Positions 1 to 14,020 of a DNA stretch of 64,000 nt are shown piece after piece. The notes beneath the pieces were generated by a model. That model saw only the letters and a list, made by a program, of their open reading frames with translations, was not told the origin of the DNA and did no database searches. The translations under genes and the position numbers were made by a program. Origin of the DNA: Pseudomonas abietaniphila. Lineage in GTDB: Bacteria; Pseudomonadota; Gammaproteobacteria; Pseudomonadales; Pseudomonadaceae. The stretch spans positions 4,774,001-4,838,000 of the forward strand of contig NZ_CP155619.1 of NCBI RefSeq assembly GCF_039697315.1. Direction: 5' to 3'. Numbering within the stretch: position 1 is the first letter of the stretch; every line of letters starts with the position of its first letter.

Positions 1-1060
1 AGTCTACTGGTGCACCGCCGACGTAGGCTGGGTCACCGGCCACAGCTACATCGTCTACGGCCCGCTGGCCAACGGCGCGACCACGCTGCTGTTTGAAGGC
101 ATTCCGAATTACCCGGACATCACCCGCATGTCGAAAGTCATCGACAAGCACAAGGTCAACATCCTCTACACCGCGCCAACCGCGATTCGCGCCATGATGG
201 CCGAAGGCACCAAGGCCGTTGAAGGCGCTGACGGTTCGAGCCTGCGTCTGTTGGGTTCGGTGGGCGAGCCGATCAATCCGGAAGCCTGGAACTGGTACTA
301 CAACACCGTTGGCAAGAAAAACTGCCCGATCGTCGACACCTGGTGGCAGACCGAAACCGGCGGCATCCTGATCAGCCCGCTGCCAGGCGCAACTGCGCTC
401 AAGCCAGGCTCGGCGACCCGTCCGTTCTTCGGTGTGATTCCGGCGCTTGTGGATAACCTGGGCAACCTGATCGAGGGTGCGGCTGAAGGCAATCTGGTGA
501 TTCTCGATTCCTGGCCGGGCCAGTCGCGCACGCTGTACGGCGACCACGACCGTTTCGTCGACACCTACTTCAAGACCTTCCGTGGCATGTACTTCACCGG
601 TGACGGTGCGCGTCGCGACGAAGACGGCTACTACTGGATCACCGGTCGTGTGGACGACGTGCTCAACGTGTCCGGCCACCGCATGGGCACCGCGGAAATC
701 GAGAGCGCGATGGTGGCGCATCCGAAAGTCGCCGAAGCGGCCGTGGTCGGTGTGCCCCATGATCTGAAAGGGCAGGGCATTTATGTCTACGTCACCCTCA
801 ACGGTGGTGAAGTCCCGGATGAAGCGCTGCGCATCGAACTGCGTAACTGGGTGCGTAAGGAAATCGGCCCGATTGCCTCACCTGACGTGATTCAGTGGGC
901 CCCGGGCCTGCCGAAGACCCGTTCCGGCAAGATCATGCGCCGCATCCTGCGCAAGATTGCGACGGGCGAGTACGACGCACTGGGCGACATCTCCACGCTG
1001 GCCGACCCGGGTGTGGTTGCGCACCTGGTCGAAACCCACAAGACCATGAACGTCGCCTGA
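1..1060 (+). CDS. acsA: acetyl-CoA synthetase, C-terminal part (5' end outside window)
   Basis: Activates acetate to acetyl-CoA through acetyl-AMP. The reading frame is open from base 2 ([20 protein letters not shown]), so the gene enters from the left edge and only about the last 352 residues are seen. Visible ANL-superfamily motifs are [10 protein letters not shown] (A5 region), [20 protein letters not shown] (hinge, D of TGD) and, near the end, [14 protein letters not shown], which holds the lysine that Pat-type acetylation and CobB regulate in ACS enzymes. It ends in a clear terminator. In P. aeruginosa acsA (PA0887) also precedes aotJ, so symbol and position agree. Confidence 0.96.
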   Translation, partial: VYWCTADVGWVTGHSYIVYGPLANGATTLLFEGIPNYPDITRMSKVIDKHKVNILYTAPTAIRAMMAEGTKAVEGADGSSLRLLGSVGEPINPEAWNWYYNTVGKKNCPIVDTWWQTETGGILISPLPGATALKPGSATRPFFGVIPALVDNLGNLIEGAAEGNLVILDSWPGQSRTLYGDHDRFVDTYFKTFRGMYFTGDGARRDEDGYYWITGRVDDVLNVSGHRMGTAEIESAMVAHPKVAEAAVVGVPHDLKGQGIYVYVTLNGGEVPDEALRIELRNWVRKEIGPIASPDVIQWAPGLPKTRSGKIMRRILRKIATGEYDALGDISTLADPGVVAHLVETHKTMNVA

Positions 1061-1073
1061 CGCTCAGCGGTTG

Positions 1074-1112
1074 AAAACGCCCCGTTCGGTGAAAGCCGGG
1101 CGGGGCGTTTTT
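1074..1112 (+). terminator. Rho-independent terminator of acsA
   Basis: GC-rich stem CGCCCCG/CGGGGCG followed by a run of T, 14 bases after the acsA stop. Confidence 0.88.
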
Positions 1113-1164
1113 GTGTGTACGCCTCCAGATCTGCTCACATCGGGTGGAGCCTCCGAGAAATTGT

Positions 1165-1256
1165 GGGCGCTGCTGGAGGTTACGACAGTGGCGAACGCGG
1201 AGTGTCAGGCAGGTCGCAGTCGCCACTGTCGTAGCCTCCAGCAGCCCCTACAGGAA
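1165..1256. repeat. inverted REP-like pair, GCTGCTGGAGG-TTACGACAGTGGCGA family
   Basis: Two convergent copies of a motif (GCTGCTGGAGGTTACGACAG and its reverse complement) enclose about 40 bases. The same motif family, GCCACCGTCGTAACCTCCGG, is the core of the tandem array at 60772-61071. It differs from the common 'GAGCGCGCTTGCCCGCG' REP family of the window. Confidence 0.75.
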
Positions 1257-1533
1257 TAGCGGGCGAATTCGAAACCGGGATATATATCGATTTGTTACCG
1301 TCTTCCTCAGGCTGTCACCTTGCGCACCTGGGTGGGGCATTTCACCCCGAAACCCATGCACTTCATCGCCTCAAACGAGCGTGCATCTACGCCAGACTTG
1401 CCGGATTAGAAGGCTTTGCCAATAATGGGCGCGTTATTTGCTTCGTTGATAGGTTTGCCATAAAAGCCTCTTGCATAAACGCTTAAGGCTGTCAATCAGG
1501 CTGATCGGCATTTCCAGTGCTTCTGTAACTAGT

Positions 1534-1570
1534 TGTCGCATTGAAGAAATATCGACTTTCAACCTGTCGC
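1534..1570 (+). promoter_or_regulatory. candidate ArgR half-sites before aotJ
   Basis: TGTCGC-N8-AA, the consensus reported for P. aeruginosa ArgR, is matched at 1534-1549. A second TGTCGC lies at 1565 and a third at 1682, close to the aotJ start. The remaining 450 bases between the REP at 1256 and aotJ show no gene that I can support. Confidence 0.55.
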
Positions 1571-1710
1571 TAAAATGCCGATCACTCGCCGAAGGCTTGT
1601 CGAGCCCTGAGACTCGATGGCACCTCGCGTCGCAATTTCAGTTATTCCTTCTGCACATTGAGCGTTTCGCTCACTGCCATTTGTCGCGTTATACCGATGG
1701 AGTTCCAAGA

Positions 1711-2487
1711 ATGAAAAAGCTCATGCTGCTGGGCGCGCTGGCGCTGTCCGTATTGGCACAGCCTGTGTTCGCCGATGAAAAGCCACTGAAAATCGGCATC
1801 GAAGCGGCGTACCCTCCATTCGCCTCGAAAGCGCCCGATGGCAGCATCGTCGGCTTCGACTACGACATCGGCAACGCCCTGTGCGAAGAGATGAAGGTCA
1901 AGTGCGTCTGGGTCGAGCAAGAGTTCGACGGCCTGATCCCTGCGCTGAAAGTGCGCAAGATCGACGCCATCCTGTCCTCGATGTCCATCACCGAAGACCG
2001 CAAGAAGTCCGTCGACTTCACCAACAAGTACTACAACACCCCGGCCCGTCTGGTCATGAAGCAAGGCACCGTCGTCAGCGACGGCCTGACCGAACTCAAG
2101 GGCAAGAACATCGGTGTGCAGCGTGGTTCGATCCACGAGCGTTTCGCCAAGGAAGTCCTGGCTCCACTGGGCGCTGAAATCAAGCCGTACAGCTCGCAGA
2201 ACGAGATCTACCTGGACATCGGCGCCGGTCGTCTCGACGGTACCGTGGCTGACGCCACCCTGCTGCAGGACGGTTTCCTGAACACTGATTCGGGCAAGGG
2301 TTACGCGTTTGTCGGCCCGGCGTTCACCGACGTCAACTACTTCGGCGACGGCGTAGGCATCGCAGTGCGTAAAGGCGACAAGGCTGATCTGGACAAGATC
2401 AACGCAGCCATCGCGGCCATCCGCGCCAACGGCAAATACAAAGCCATTCAAGACAAGTACTTCAACTTCGACATTTACGGCCAGTAA
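1711..2487 (+). CDS. aotJ: arginine/ornithine ABC transporter, periplasmic binding protein
   Basis: Solute-binding protein of the HisJ/ArgT family, 258 residues. It captures basic amino acids in the periplasm and delivers them to AotQM. The start at 1711 gives a signal peptide ([21 protein letters not shown], cleaved after AFA); the in-frame extension back to 1471 is not protein-like. Mature sequence begins [19 protein letters not shown] and contains [14 protein letters not shown] and [19 protein letters not shown], typical of SBP family 3. First gene of aotJQMOP, likely induced by ArgR through the sites upstream. Confidence 0.94.
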   Translation: MKKLMLLGALALSVLAQPVFADEKPLKIGIEAAYPPFASKAPDGSIVGFDYDIGNALCEEMKVKCVWVEQEFDGLIPALKVRKIDAILSSMSITEDRKKSVDFTNKYYNTPARLVMKQGTVVSDGLTELKGKNIGVQRGSIHERFAKEVLAPLGAEIKPYSSQNEIYLDIGAGRLDGTVADATLLQDGFLNTDSGKGYAFVGPAFTDVNYFGDGVGIAVRKGDKADLDKINAAIAAIRANGKYKAIQDKYFNFDIYGQ

Positions 2488-2577
2488 GTCGAAGCCAGCA
2501 CCTGATGGCGCAAGCAGTGGGTATTCGATCCTTCTGATTGCGCCATTTTTCTATCCCGCGCTCGAGGGCCACACAAC

Positions 2578-3267
2578 ATGTTGAAAGGCTACGGAGCCGT
2601 CATCCTCGACGGTGCATGGCTGACCCTGCAACTCGCTCTGTGCTCCATGGCGCTGGCGATCGTGTTGGGTCTGATCGGCGTGTCGCTGCGTTTGTCGCCG
2701 GTGCGCTGGCTGGCCTGGCTGGGCGATCTTTACTCCACGGTCATTCGTGGCATTCCCGACCTGGTGCTGATCCTGCTGATTTTCTACGGCGGTCAGGACC
2801 TGCTCAACCGCGTCGCGCCCTTGTTGGGTCACGACGATTACATCGATCTGAACCCGCTGATGGCCGGTATTGGCACGCTGGGTTTCATTTTCGGAGCGTA
2901 CCTGTCGGAAACCTTCCGTGGCGCTTTCATGGCGATACCTAAAGGGCAGGCCGAAGCCGGCATGGCCTACGGCATGAGCAGCTCTCGGGTGTTCTTCCGC
3001 ATCATGGTGCCGCAGATGATTCGTCTGGCGATTCCGGGATTCACCAACAACTGGTTGGTGCTGACCAAGGCCACCGCGCTGATTTCCGTGGTCGGTCTGC
3101 AAGACATGATGTTCAAGGCCAAGCAGGCGGCGGATGCCACCCGCGAACCTTTCACTTTCTTCCTCGCAGTCGCGGCCATGTACCTGGTGATCACCAGTGT
3201 CTCGCTGCTGGTACTGCGCTACATCGAAAAACGCTACTCGGCCGGCGTAAGGGTGGCAGACCTATGA
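2578..3267 (+). CDS. aotQ: arginine/ornithine ABC transporter permease
   Basis: Inner-membrane permease of the HisQ family, 229 residues, with five predicted hydrophobic segments. The coupling EAA loop is seen around residues 104-130 (AIPKGQAEAGMAYGMSS...). It would pair with AotM and the ATPase AotP. Its stop overlaps the aotM start by four bases (ATGA), indicating translational coupling. Length and order match P. aeruginosa aotJQMOP. Confidence 0.93.
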   Translation: MLKGYGAVILDGAWLTLQLALCSMALAIVLGLIGVSLRLSPVRWLAWLGDLYSTVIRGIPDLVLILLIFYGGQDLLNRVAPLLGHDDYIDLNPLMAGIGTLGFIFGAYLSETFRGAFMAIPKGQAEAGMAYGMSSSRVFFRIMVPQMIRLAIPGFTNNWLVLTKATALISVVGLQDMMFKAKQAADATREPFTFFLAVAAMYLVITSVSLLVLRYIEKRYSAGVRVADL

Positions 3268-3962
3268 TCTTCGATTACAACGTCGTCTGGGAAAACCTGC
3301 CGCTGTACTTCGGCGGTCTGTTGATCACCCTCAAACTGCTCGCGCTGTCGCTGTTCTTCGGCCTGTTGGCGGCCTTGCCGCTGGGCTTGATGCGCGTGTC
3401 CAAGGTGGCGTGGGTCAACCTGCTGGCCTGGAGCTACACCTACGTGATTCGTGGCACGCCGATGCTGGTGCAGTTGTTCCTGATCTACTACGGTCTGGCG
3501 CAATTCGAAGCCGTGCGCGAGAGCTTCCTCTGGCCGTGGCTGTCGAGCGCGACGTTCTGTGCGTGCCTGGCGTTCGCCATCAACACCAGCGCCTACACCG
3601 CCGAGATCATCGCCGGCAGCCTCAAGTCCACACCGCCGGGCGAGATCGAAGCCGCTCGGGCGATGGGCATGTCAAAGGCCAAGATGTACCGCCGCATTCT
3701 GCTGCCGTCGGCCCTGCGCCGGGCGCTGCCGCAATACAGCAACGAAGTGATCATGATGCTGCAGACCACGAGTCTGGCCTCCATCGTGACGCTGATCGAC
3801 ATCACCGGCGCGGCGCGCACCGTCAATGCGCAGTTCTATCTGCCCTTCGAGGCCTACATCACCGCTGGTGTGTTCTACCTGTGCCTGACTTTCATTCTGG
3901 TGAAGCTGTTCAAGCTGGCCGAGCGCCGCTGGCTCAGTTACCTCGCACCGAGGAAGCACTGA
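3264..3962 (+). CDS. aotM: arginine/ornithine ABC transporter permease
   Basis: Second permease, HisM family, 232 residues. The EAA loop is STPPGEIEAARAMGMSKAKM. Membrane segments start near residues 15 and 85 and continue to the C-terminus. It starts inside the aotQ stop codon and is followed after one base by aotO. The heterodimer AotQM forms the membrane channel. Confidence 0.93.
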   Translation: MIFDYNVVWENLPLYFGGLLITLKLLALSLFFGLLAALPLGLMRVSKVAWVNLLAWSYTYVIRGTPMLVQLFLIYYGLAQFEAVRESFLWPWLSSATFCACLAFAINTSAYTAEIIAGSLKSTPPGEIEAARAMGMSKAKMYRRILLPSALRRALPQYSNEVIMMLQTTSLASIVTLIDITGAARTVNAQFYLPFEAYITAGVFYLCLTFILVKLFKLAERRWLSYLAPRKH

Positions 3963-3963
3963 T

Positions 3964-5076
3964 ATGCAACGCATCGATCACCGCCTGCCCTGGAGCACCC
4001 TGGGCACCGAACGCACGTTGAGTGTCTTTCGCTTCGGCGAGGGCGGGCGCAAGGCTTACATTCAGGCCAGCCTGCACGCCGACGAATTGCCAGGCATGCG
4101 CACGGCGTGGGAGCTGAAAAAGCGTCTCACACAGCTGGAAGAGCAGGGCCTGCTCAATGGTGTCATCGAGCTGGTGCCCGTCGCCAACCCGATCGGGCTG
4201 GGTCAGTTGCTGCAAGGCAATCACCAGGGGCGTTTCGAATACGGCAGCGGCAAGAACTTCAACCGCGACTTCACGGAGTTGAGTGAACCGGTCGCCGAGC
4301 AGCTGGCGGGCAAGCTGGGCGACGATGCGCACGCGAACGTGAAGCTGATCCGTCAGGCCATGGTCGATGTGCTGGAACAGTTGCCGCCTGCAGGCAGCGA
4401 ACTGGCCGGCATGCAGCGCGTGTTGCTGAGCCATGCCTGCACGGCCGACATCGTGCTGGATCTGCACTGCGACACCGATGCCTCGCTGCACATGTACGCC
4501 TTGCCGCAGCACTGGCCACAGTGGCGGTCGCTGTCGGCGCACCTCGGCGTGAGTGTCGGTCTGCTGGCTGAAGACTCCGGCGGCAGCTCGTTCGATGAAG
4601 CCTGCTCGTTGCCGTGGCTGCGGCTGGCCAAGCAGTTTAAGGAAGCACAGATTCCGCTGGCCTGCATGTCCACCACCCTGGAACTGGGCGGCCAGAACAA
4701 CACCGGCAAGGCCGACGCCGAGGCTTATGCGGAAGGCATCCTGGCGTTCCTCGCCGAGCACGGCCTGATCAGCGGTGAATGGCCGCAGCCGGCGTTCGAA
4801 GCCTGCGAAGGCATGCCGTTCGAAGGCACCGAAATGATCTATGCGCCGCACGCGGGCGTCCTGACATTCTTGCGCCCGGCCGGGGCATGGGTCGAGCCTG
4901 GCGAGCCTCTGTTCGAAGTTATCGATCCCTTGACCGACCGCGCGACCACCGTGTGCGCGGGGACGGCAGGCGTGTTGTTCGCCATCGAAAAACTGCGTTA
5001 TGCCCAACCGGGCTACTGGATGGCCAAAGTGGCGGGTCGTACTCCGCTGCGCACCGGCCGCCTGCTCAGTGACTGA
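3964..5076 (+). CDS. aotO: succinylglutamate desuccinylase/aspartoacylase-family protein
   Basis: 370-residue zinc-carboxypeptidase-like protein of the AstE/AspA (M14) family. Zinc-site motifs are HADELPGM (H and E) and DLHCDTDASL (H); the C-terminal third resembles the biotinyl/lipoyl-like beta domain found in this family (APHAGVLTFLRPAGAWVEPGEPLFEVIDP). It sits between aotM and aotP as in P. aeruginosa, where the product is dispensable for transport and its substrate is unknown. A deacylase for N-acyl basic amino acids imported by the same system is a plausible inference only. Confidence 0.85.
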   Translation: MQRIDHRLPWSTLGTERTLSVFRFGEGGRKAYIQASLHADELPGMRTAWELKKRLTQLEEQGLLNGVIELVPVANPIGLGQLLQGNHQGRFEYGSGKNFNRDFTELSEPVAEQLAGKLGDDAHANVKLIRQAMVDVLEQLPPAGSELAGMQRVLLSHACTADIVLDLHCDTDASLHMYALPQHWPQWRSLSAHLGVSVGLLAEDSGGSSFDEACSLPWLRLAKQFKEAQIPLACMSTTLELGGQNNTGKADAEAYAEGILAFLAEHGLISGEWPQPAFEACEGMPFEGTEMIYAPHAGVLTFLRPAGAWVEPGEPLFEVIDPLTDRATTVCAGTAGVLFAIEKLRYAQPGYWMAKVAGRTPLRTGRLLSD

Positions 5077-5097
5077 TTACTTGTGAGAACCGACATC

Positions 5098-5862
5098 ATG
5101 AACAAACTGGAAGTCCAGGACCTGCACAAGTGCTACGGCAGTCACGAAGTGCTCAAAGGCGTTTCGCTCACCGCGAAGGCGGGCGATGTGATCAGCATCA
5201 TCGGCTCCAGCGGCTCGGGCAAAAGTACTTTCCTGCGCTGCATCAATTTGCTGGAGCAGCCCAAGTCCGGCCGCATTCTGCTCAACAACGAAGAGCTGAA
5301 ACTGGTCGCCAACAAGGACGGCGGACTGAAGGCCGCCGATCCGAAACAGCTGCAGCGCATGCGTTCGCGTCTGTCGATGGTGTTTCAGCATTTCAACCTG
5401 TGGTCGCACATGACGGCCCTGGAAAACATCATCGAGGCCCCGATCCATGTGCTCGGCGTGTCGAAGAAAGAAGCGCTGGAAAAGGCCGAGCATTACTTGA
5501 ACAAAGTGGGCGTCGCCCATCGCAAAGAGGCGTATCCAGGGCACATGTCCGGTGGCGAGCAGCAACGGGTTGCTATCGCGCGGGCGCTGGCGATGGAGCC
5601 TGAAGTCATGCTGTTCGACGAACCGACCTCGGCGCTGGACCCGGAGTTGGTCGGTGACGTACTGAAAGTCATGCAGGCGCTGGCGCAGGAAGGCCGCACC
5701 ATGGTCGTGGTCACGCACGAAATGGGCTTTGCCCGTGGGGTGTCGAACCAGTTGATCTTCCTGCACAAGGGCCTGGTCGAAGAGAGCGGTGACCCGCGCG
5801 AAGTGCTGGTCAATCCGAAGTCGGAGCGGCTGCAGCAGTTTCTGTCCGGCAGTTTGAAGTAG
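5098..5862 (+). CDS. aotP: arginine/ornithine ABC transporter ATPase
   Basis: 254-residue ABC ATPase of the HisP/GlnQ group. Walker A GSSGSGKST, signature MSGGEQQRVAIARAL, Walker B VMLFDEPTSALDP, switch histidine in VVVTHEMGFA. The ATG at 5098 is preferred to the upstream GTG at 5083 because family members start with MxKLEVxDLHK. Energises AotQM. Confidence 0.94.
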   Translation: MNKLEVQDLHKCYGSHEVLKGVSLTAKAGDVISIIGSSGSGKSTFLRCINLLEQPKSGRILLNNEELKLVANKDGGLKAADPKQLQRMRSRLSMVFQHFNLWSHMTALENIIEAPIHVLGVSKKEALEKAEHYLNKVGVAHRKEAYPGHMSGGEQQRVAIARALAMEPEVMLFDEPTSALDPELVGDVLKVMQALAQEGRTMVVVTHEMGFARGVSNQLIFLHKGLVEESGDPREVLVNPKSERLQQFLSGSLK

Positions 5863-5868
5863 TGATCG

Positions 5869-5892
5869 GCACCGTCTCGAACGGTGCGTTTT
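5869..5892 (+). terminator. terminator or attenuator between aotP and argR
   Basis: Seven-base stem GCACCGT/ACGGTGC with five-base loop and GTTTT after it. It may limit aot transcription into argR while still allowing read-through. Confidence 0.6.
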
Positions 5893-6009
5893 GTGTCAGA
5901 ACAGTTCATGCTGCGCTTCACCCAAACCGCTGCCACGAACTGAGCGCCAGAGATTTACCGCATGTTTGCCGTGCGGCCCATAACAGCGACACGTTTCGGA
6001 TTGCACGCC

Positions 6010-6999
6010 ATGACTGCCCATCGAATTGGATTTCTTATCTGGCCCGGTACCAAAGCCCTGACGCTGGCACTGGCGGAGGAAGCCCTGCGTGTTGCTCAGC
6101 GCGTTCATCCCGACGTGGTTTACGAACTGACGTTCATGCAGGCCGAACCGGCCACCGCGGTTGACGGTGCCAACTGGCAATTGCCGGGTGAGCCGTGGGG
6201 CGGTCGACTCGAAGGGTGTCAGAAAGTGTTCCTGCTCGCCGATGAACCGCCAGCGCCCATGGCGTCAGCGCTGGCCGGAGCGCTGAAGCAACTGGTGCGT
6301 GCGGGCTGTGTGATCGGCGGTCTGTCGGCGGGTGTGTATCCGCTGGCGCAGTTGGGCCTGCTGGACGGTTATCGGGCAGCGGTGCACTGGCGCTGGCAGG
6401 ATGATTTCGCCGAGCGTTTCCCCAAGGTCATCGCCACCAGCCACCTGTTCGACTGGGACCGTGATCGCCTGACAGCCTGCGGTGGCATGTCGGTGCTGGA
6501 CCTGCTGCTGGCGGTGCTGGCGCGGGATCATGGCGCAGAACTGGCCGGCGCGGTGTCTGAAGAACTGGTGGTCGAGCGCATTCGCGAAGGTGGCGAGCGT
6601 CAGCGCATTCCGCTGCAGAACCGTCTGGGGTCCAGCCATCCGAAGCTGACCCAGGCCGTGTTGTTGATGGAAGCCAACATCGAAGAGCCGCTGACCACCG
6701 ATGAAATCGCCCAGCACGTCTGCGTGTCGCGACGACAGCTGGAGCGGATTTTCAAGCAGTACCTCAATCGCGTGCCCAGTCAGTATTACCTTGAGCTGCG
6801 TCTGAACAAGGCGCGGCAGATGCTGATGCAGACCAGCAAATCGATCATCCAGATCGGCCTCTCCTGCGGTTTCTCCTCCGGCCCGCACTTCTCCAGCGCC
6901 TACCGCAATTTCTTCGGCGCCACCCCTCGCGAAGACCGCAACCAGCGCCGCAGCAGCAGTCCGTTCGAATTGTCCTCGGTGCCTGCTGAGCGCGGATAA
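6010..6999 (+). CDS. argR: AraC/XylS-family arginine regulator ArgR
   Basis: 329 residues, the same length as P. aeruginosa ArgR, which activates aot and aru and represses arginine synthesis in response to arginine. N-terminal DJ-1/PfpI-like (GATase1) sensing domain, residues 1-190, with GLSAGVYPLAQ at the nucleophile-elbow position (no cysteine there). C-terminal double HTH from about residue 215 (LTTDEIAQHVCVSRRQLERI and IIQIGLSCGFSSGPHFSSAY). The ATG at 6010 is chosen over 5962 because MTAHRIGFLIWP is where the domain begins; no strong Shine-Dalgarno is seen at either. Confidence 0.92.
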   Translation: MTAHRIGFLIWPGTKALTLALAEEALRVAQRVHPDVVYELTFMQAEPATAVDGANWQLPGEPWGGRLEGCQKVFLLADEPPAPMASALAGALKQLVRAGCVIGGLSAGVYPLAQLGLLDGYRAAVHWRWQDDFAERFPKVIATSHLFDWDRDRLTACGGMSVLDLLLAVLARDHGAELAGAVSEELVVERIREGGERQRIPLQNRLGSSHPKLTQAVLLMEANIEEPLTTDEIAQHVCVSRRQLERIFKQYLNRVPSQYYLELRLNKARQMLMQTSKSIIQIGLSCGFSSGPHFSSAYRNFFGATPREDRNQRRSSSPFELSSVPAERG

Positions 7000-7024
7000 A
7001 CAAGACTCTAAGCGGATTCGAATT

Positions 7025-7117
7025 CCTGTAGGCGCGAATTTATTCGCGAAAAATGTTTCAGGTGACAGAGGTCGGCTGGATGTAAGGCCGTCTCGCGAAT
7101 GAATTCGCTCCCACAGG
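7025..7117. repeat. inverted REP pair (GCGAATTTATTCGCGAA type)
   Basis: CCTGTAGGCGCGAATTTATT and its diverged inverse TCGCGAATGAATTCGCTCCC flank about 45 bases. Lies between argR and the aruC control region. Confidence 0.8.
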
Positions 7118-7278
7118 ATGCTAAGGCGCCGCTGAAATCCTTGTTCCTGTGCGCCCAATCCAGGCCCAGCCTCAAATCGAGCTCTACTATTTCTGCTTTG
7201 GTCCTTCAGTAAATCAAATCGACACGACGCTGCTACAACCGTCGCCCAACGTTTAAACTGCGCCTTTCCGACGCTATT

Positions 7279-8644
<1,366 letters not shown>

Positions 8645-8654
8645 CAGACGCAAT

Positions 8655-8746
8655 CCTGTAGGAGCGCGCTTGCCCGCGATTCAGTCTGCCTGTTACGCAT
8701 GTGCTGAATGACACACTGCGATCGCGGGCAAGTGCGCTCCTACAGG
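8655..8746. repeat. inverted REP pair (GAGCGCGCTTGCCCGCGAT type)
   Basis: Convergent TGTAGGAGCGCGCTTGCCCG and its inverse, between aruC and aruF. Confidence 0.9.
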
Positions 8747-8817
8747 GATCTCTGTCGTGATCCTCTTTTTTTCTTTTGCCGTTCAATCGGCCCGATTTTT
8801 TCTCAAGGAGTGACACC

Positions 8818-9849
8818 ATGCTGGTGATGCGCCCCGCGCAAATGGCTGATCTGAGCGAGGTTCAACGACTCGCCGCGGACAGCCCGATTGGTGTCACGTC
8901 CCTTCCGGATGACGCTGGACGTTTGAGTGACAAGATTGCCGCTTCCGAAGCGTCGTTCGCCGCCGAGGTCAGTTTCAACGGTGAAGAAACCTATTTCTTT
9001 GTGCTGGAAGACACCGACACCGGGCGTCTGGTGGGGTGTTCCGGGATTGTCGCCTCGGCGGGATATTCCGAGCCGTTCTACAGTTTCCGCAACGAGACCT
9101 TCGTTCACGCCTCCCGCGAGCTGAAGATCCACAACAAGATCCATGTGCTCTCGCAGTGCCATGACCTGACCGGGAACAGCCTGCTGACCAGCTTCTACGT
9201 GTTGCCTGAGCTGGTCGGGACCCTGTGGTCGGAGCTCAACTCCCGTGCGCGTCTGTTGTTCGTCGCAGCGCATCCGGAGCGGTTCGCCGATTCGGTGGTG
9301 ACCGAGATCGTCGGTTACAGCGACGAGAACGGCGACTCACCGTTCTGGGACGCCATCGGTCGCAACTTCTTCGACCTGAATTACGCCGAGGCTGAGCGTT
9401 TGTGCGGTTTGAAGAGCCGGACCTTCCTCGCCGAACTGATGCCGCATTACCCGATCTACGTACCGCTGCTGCCCGACGAGGCGCAGGAAGCCATGGGCCA
9501 GGTGCATCCGCGTGCGCAGATCACCTTCGACATCCTGATGCGTGAAGGCTTCGAGACCGATCATTACATCGACATCTTCGACGGCGGTCCGACCTTGCAC
9601 GCCCGTGTTTCCGGCATTCGTTCGATTGCCCAGAGCCGCGTCGTGCCGGTCAAGGTTGACCCTGTCAGCAGCGGCGACGCGGTCAAGGGCGGACGTCCTT
9701 ATCTGGTCGCCAACGGCCAGTTGCAGGACTACCGCGCGGTGATGCTGGAGCTCGATTGGGTACCGGGTAAACCGGTGACCCTGAGCCTGGCGGCGGCCGA
9801 GGCATTGGGTGTCGGCGAAGGCGCCAGTGTGCGCATCGTCGCGGTTTGA
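8818..9849 (+). CDS. aruF: arginine N-succinyltransferase, alpha subunit
   Basis: 343 residues, AstA family. With AruG it forms the enzyme that transfers succinyl from succinyl-CoA to arginine or ornithine, first step of the AST pathway. Family features: MLVMRPAQMADLSEVQRLA start, DLTGNSLLTSFYV acyl-CoA region, DSPFWDAIGRNFFDLNYAEA, IDIFDGGPTLHA. Start at 8818 follows AAGGAG; the upstream in-frame ATG at 8776 lacks both RBS and homology. Confidence 0.94.
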   Translation: MLVMRPAQMADLSEVQRLAADSPIGVTSLPDDAGRLSDKIAASEASFAAEVSFNGEETYFFVLEDTDTGRLVGCSGIVASAGYSEPFYSFRNETFVHASRELKIHNKIHVLSQCHDLTGNSLLTSFYVLPELVGTLWSELNSRARLLFVAAHPERFADSVVTEIVGYSDENGDSPFWDAIGRNFFDLNYAEAERLCGLKSRTFLAELMPHYPIYVPLLPDEAQEAMGQVHPRAQITFDILMREGFETDHYIDIFDGGPTLHARVSGIRSIAQSRVVPVKVDPVSSGDAVKGGRPYLVANGQLQDYRAVMLELDWVPGKPVTLSLAAAEALGVGEGASVRIVAV

Positions 9850-9952
9850 CAGTTGAGTCGTCGGCGGTCAGTGCGTGAGTCACAGCCTGACGCCGTATCG
9901 CGGGTTTGAGTTCGCCGGTTCTTCAAACAGAGAATCGGGTTGAGGAGAAAGC

Positions 9953-12444
<2,492 letters not shown>

Positions 12445-12450
12445 CCTGGA

Positions 12451-12540
12451 GTAGGAGCGCGCTTGCCCGCGATTGCGGTACGCCTGTAATGCATGCTTTG
12501 CCTGACACACCATAATCGCGGGCAAGCGCGCTCCTACAGG
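12451..12540. repeat. inverted REP pair (GAGCGCGCTTGCCCGCGAT type)
   Basis: Convergent GTAGGAGCGCGCTTGCCCGC and GCGGGCAAGCGCGCTCCTAC between aruD and aruB. Confidence 0.9.
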
Positions 12541-12595
12541 TCACTGCGCACACGAACATTGATGTTTATAAAAACAGATCCACGGAGCCTCACCG

Positions 12596-13942
12596 ATGAA
12601 ATCCTGTGAAGTCAACTTTGACGGTCTAGTGGGGCCGACCCATAACTACGGCGGGTTGTCCTACGGCAACGTCGCGTCCCAGAGCAACTGCCAGCAGTCG
12701 TCCAACCCGCGCGAGGCGGCGTTGCAGGGCCTGTCGAAAATGAAAGCGCTGATGGACATGGGGTTCACCCAGGGTGTGCTGGCACCACAGGAGCGCCCGG
12801 ATGTCGCCGGGCTGCGCAAACTGGGTTTCAGCGGCACCGATGCTCAGGTCATCGAGCGGGCGGCCAAAGAGTCCATGCCGTTGCTGGTGGCCAGCTGCTC
12901 CGCGTCAAGCATGTGGGTCGCCAACGCCGCCACGGTCAGCCCGAGTGCCGACACGGCCGACGGTCGTGTGCATTTCACCGCCGCCAACCTCAACTGCAAG
13001 TACCACCGCAGCATCGAACACCCGACCACCAGCCGCGTGCTGGGCGCCATGTTCGCCGATCAACAGCACTTTGCGCACCATGCCGCCTTGCCTGCCGTCG
13101 CCCAGTTCGGTGATGAGGGCGCGGCCAACCACACGCGTTTCTGCCGCAGCTATGGCGAAGCTGGCGTCGAGTTCTTCGTGTTCGGGCGTGCGGCGTTCGA
13201 CACCCGCTTCCCGGCGCCGCAGAAGTACCCGGCGCGTCAGACTCTGGAAGCCTCGCAAGCCGTCGCGCGTCTGCACGGCCTGAGCGACGACGGCGTGGTC
13301 TATGCGCAACAGAACCCTGCGGTGATCGACCAGGGCGTGTTCCATAACGACGTCATCGCGGTCGGTAACGGCGAAGTCTTGTTCTATCACGAGGACGCTT
13401 TCCTCAATACCGAACACATGCTCAGCGAGCTGCATGACAAGCTGGGCCGTCGCGGTGGTCGTTTCCAGGCCATTTGCGTGCCGCGCACCGAGGTTGGCGT
13501 GGAAGACGCCGTGCGCTCCTACCTGTTCAACAGCCAGTTGCTGTCCCGTGCCGGCGGCTCGATGCTGTTGATCGTCCCGGAAGAGTGCCGCAGCAACGAG
13601 CGCGTCTGGAATTATCTGCAGCGCCTGATCGCCGACGAAAGCCCGATTCGCGAGGTCAAGGTGTTCGACCTCAAGCAAAGCATGCAGAACGGCGGAGGCC
13701 CCGCCTGCCTGCGCTTGCGCGTCGCGCTGAATGAAACCGAACTGGCAGCCGTCAATCCAGGGGTTATCATGACGGCGCCGTTGTACGACACGCTGACGCA
13801 GTGGGTGGACAAGCACTATCGCGACCGCATGACGGAAAGCGATCTGGCCGATCCCCAGCTGTTGACCGAATGCCGCACGGCACTGGATGAACTGACGCAG
13901 CACCTGAAGCTGGGCGCGGTCTATCCTTTCCAGATCAATTGA
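12596..13942 (+). CDS. aruB: N-succinylarginine dihydrolase
   Basis: 448 residues, AstB family (amidinotransferase fold). Hydrolyses succinylarginine to succinylornithine, two ammonia and CO2, second step of the pathway. Landmarks: [15 protein letters not shown] at the N-terminus, catalytic H in [14 protein letters not shown] and catalytic C in [11 protein letters not shown] near residue 368. RBS CACGGAG. Confidence 0.95.
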   Translation: MKSCEVNFDGLVGPTHNYGGLSYGNVASQSNCQQSSNPREAALQGLSKMKALMDMGFTQGVLAPQERPDVAGLRKLGFSGTDAQVIERAAKESMPLLVASCSASSMWVANAATVSPSADTADGRVHFTAANLNCKYHRSIEHPTTSRVLGAMFADQQHFAHHAALPAVAQFGDEGAANHTRFCRSYGEAGVEFFVFGRAAFDTRFPAPQKYPARQTLEASQAVARLHGLSDDGVVYAQQNPAVIDQGVFHNDVIAVGNGEVLFYHEDAFLNTEHMLSELHDKLGRRGGRFQAICVPRTEVGVEDAVRSYLFNSQLLSRAGGSMLLIVPEECRSNERVWNYLQRLIADESPIREVKVFDLKQSMQNGGGPACLRLRVALNETELAAVNPGVIMTAPLYDTLTQWVDKHYRDRMTESDLADPQLLTECRTALDELTQHLKLGAVYPFQIN

Positions 13943-14020
13943 TGCACCTCACACATCGCGCCCGTTGTCCTGCGGCGTCGGGCCGACGATGTTTTTGCTT
14001 TTACAGAGAGAATTTTTGAC

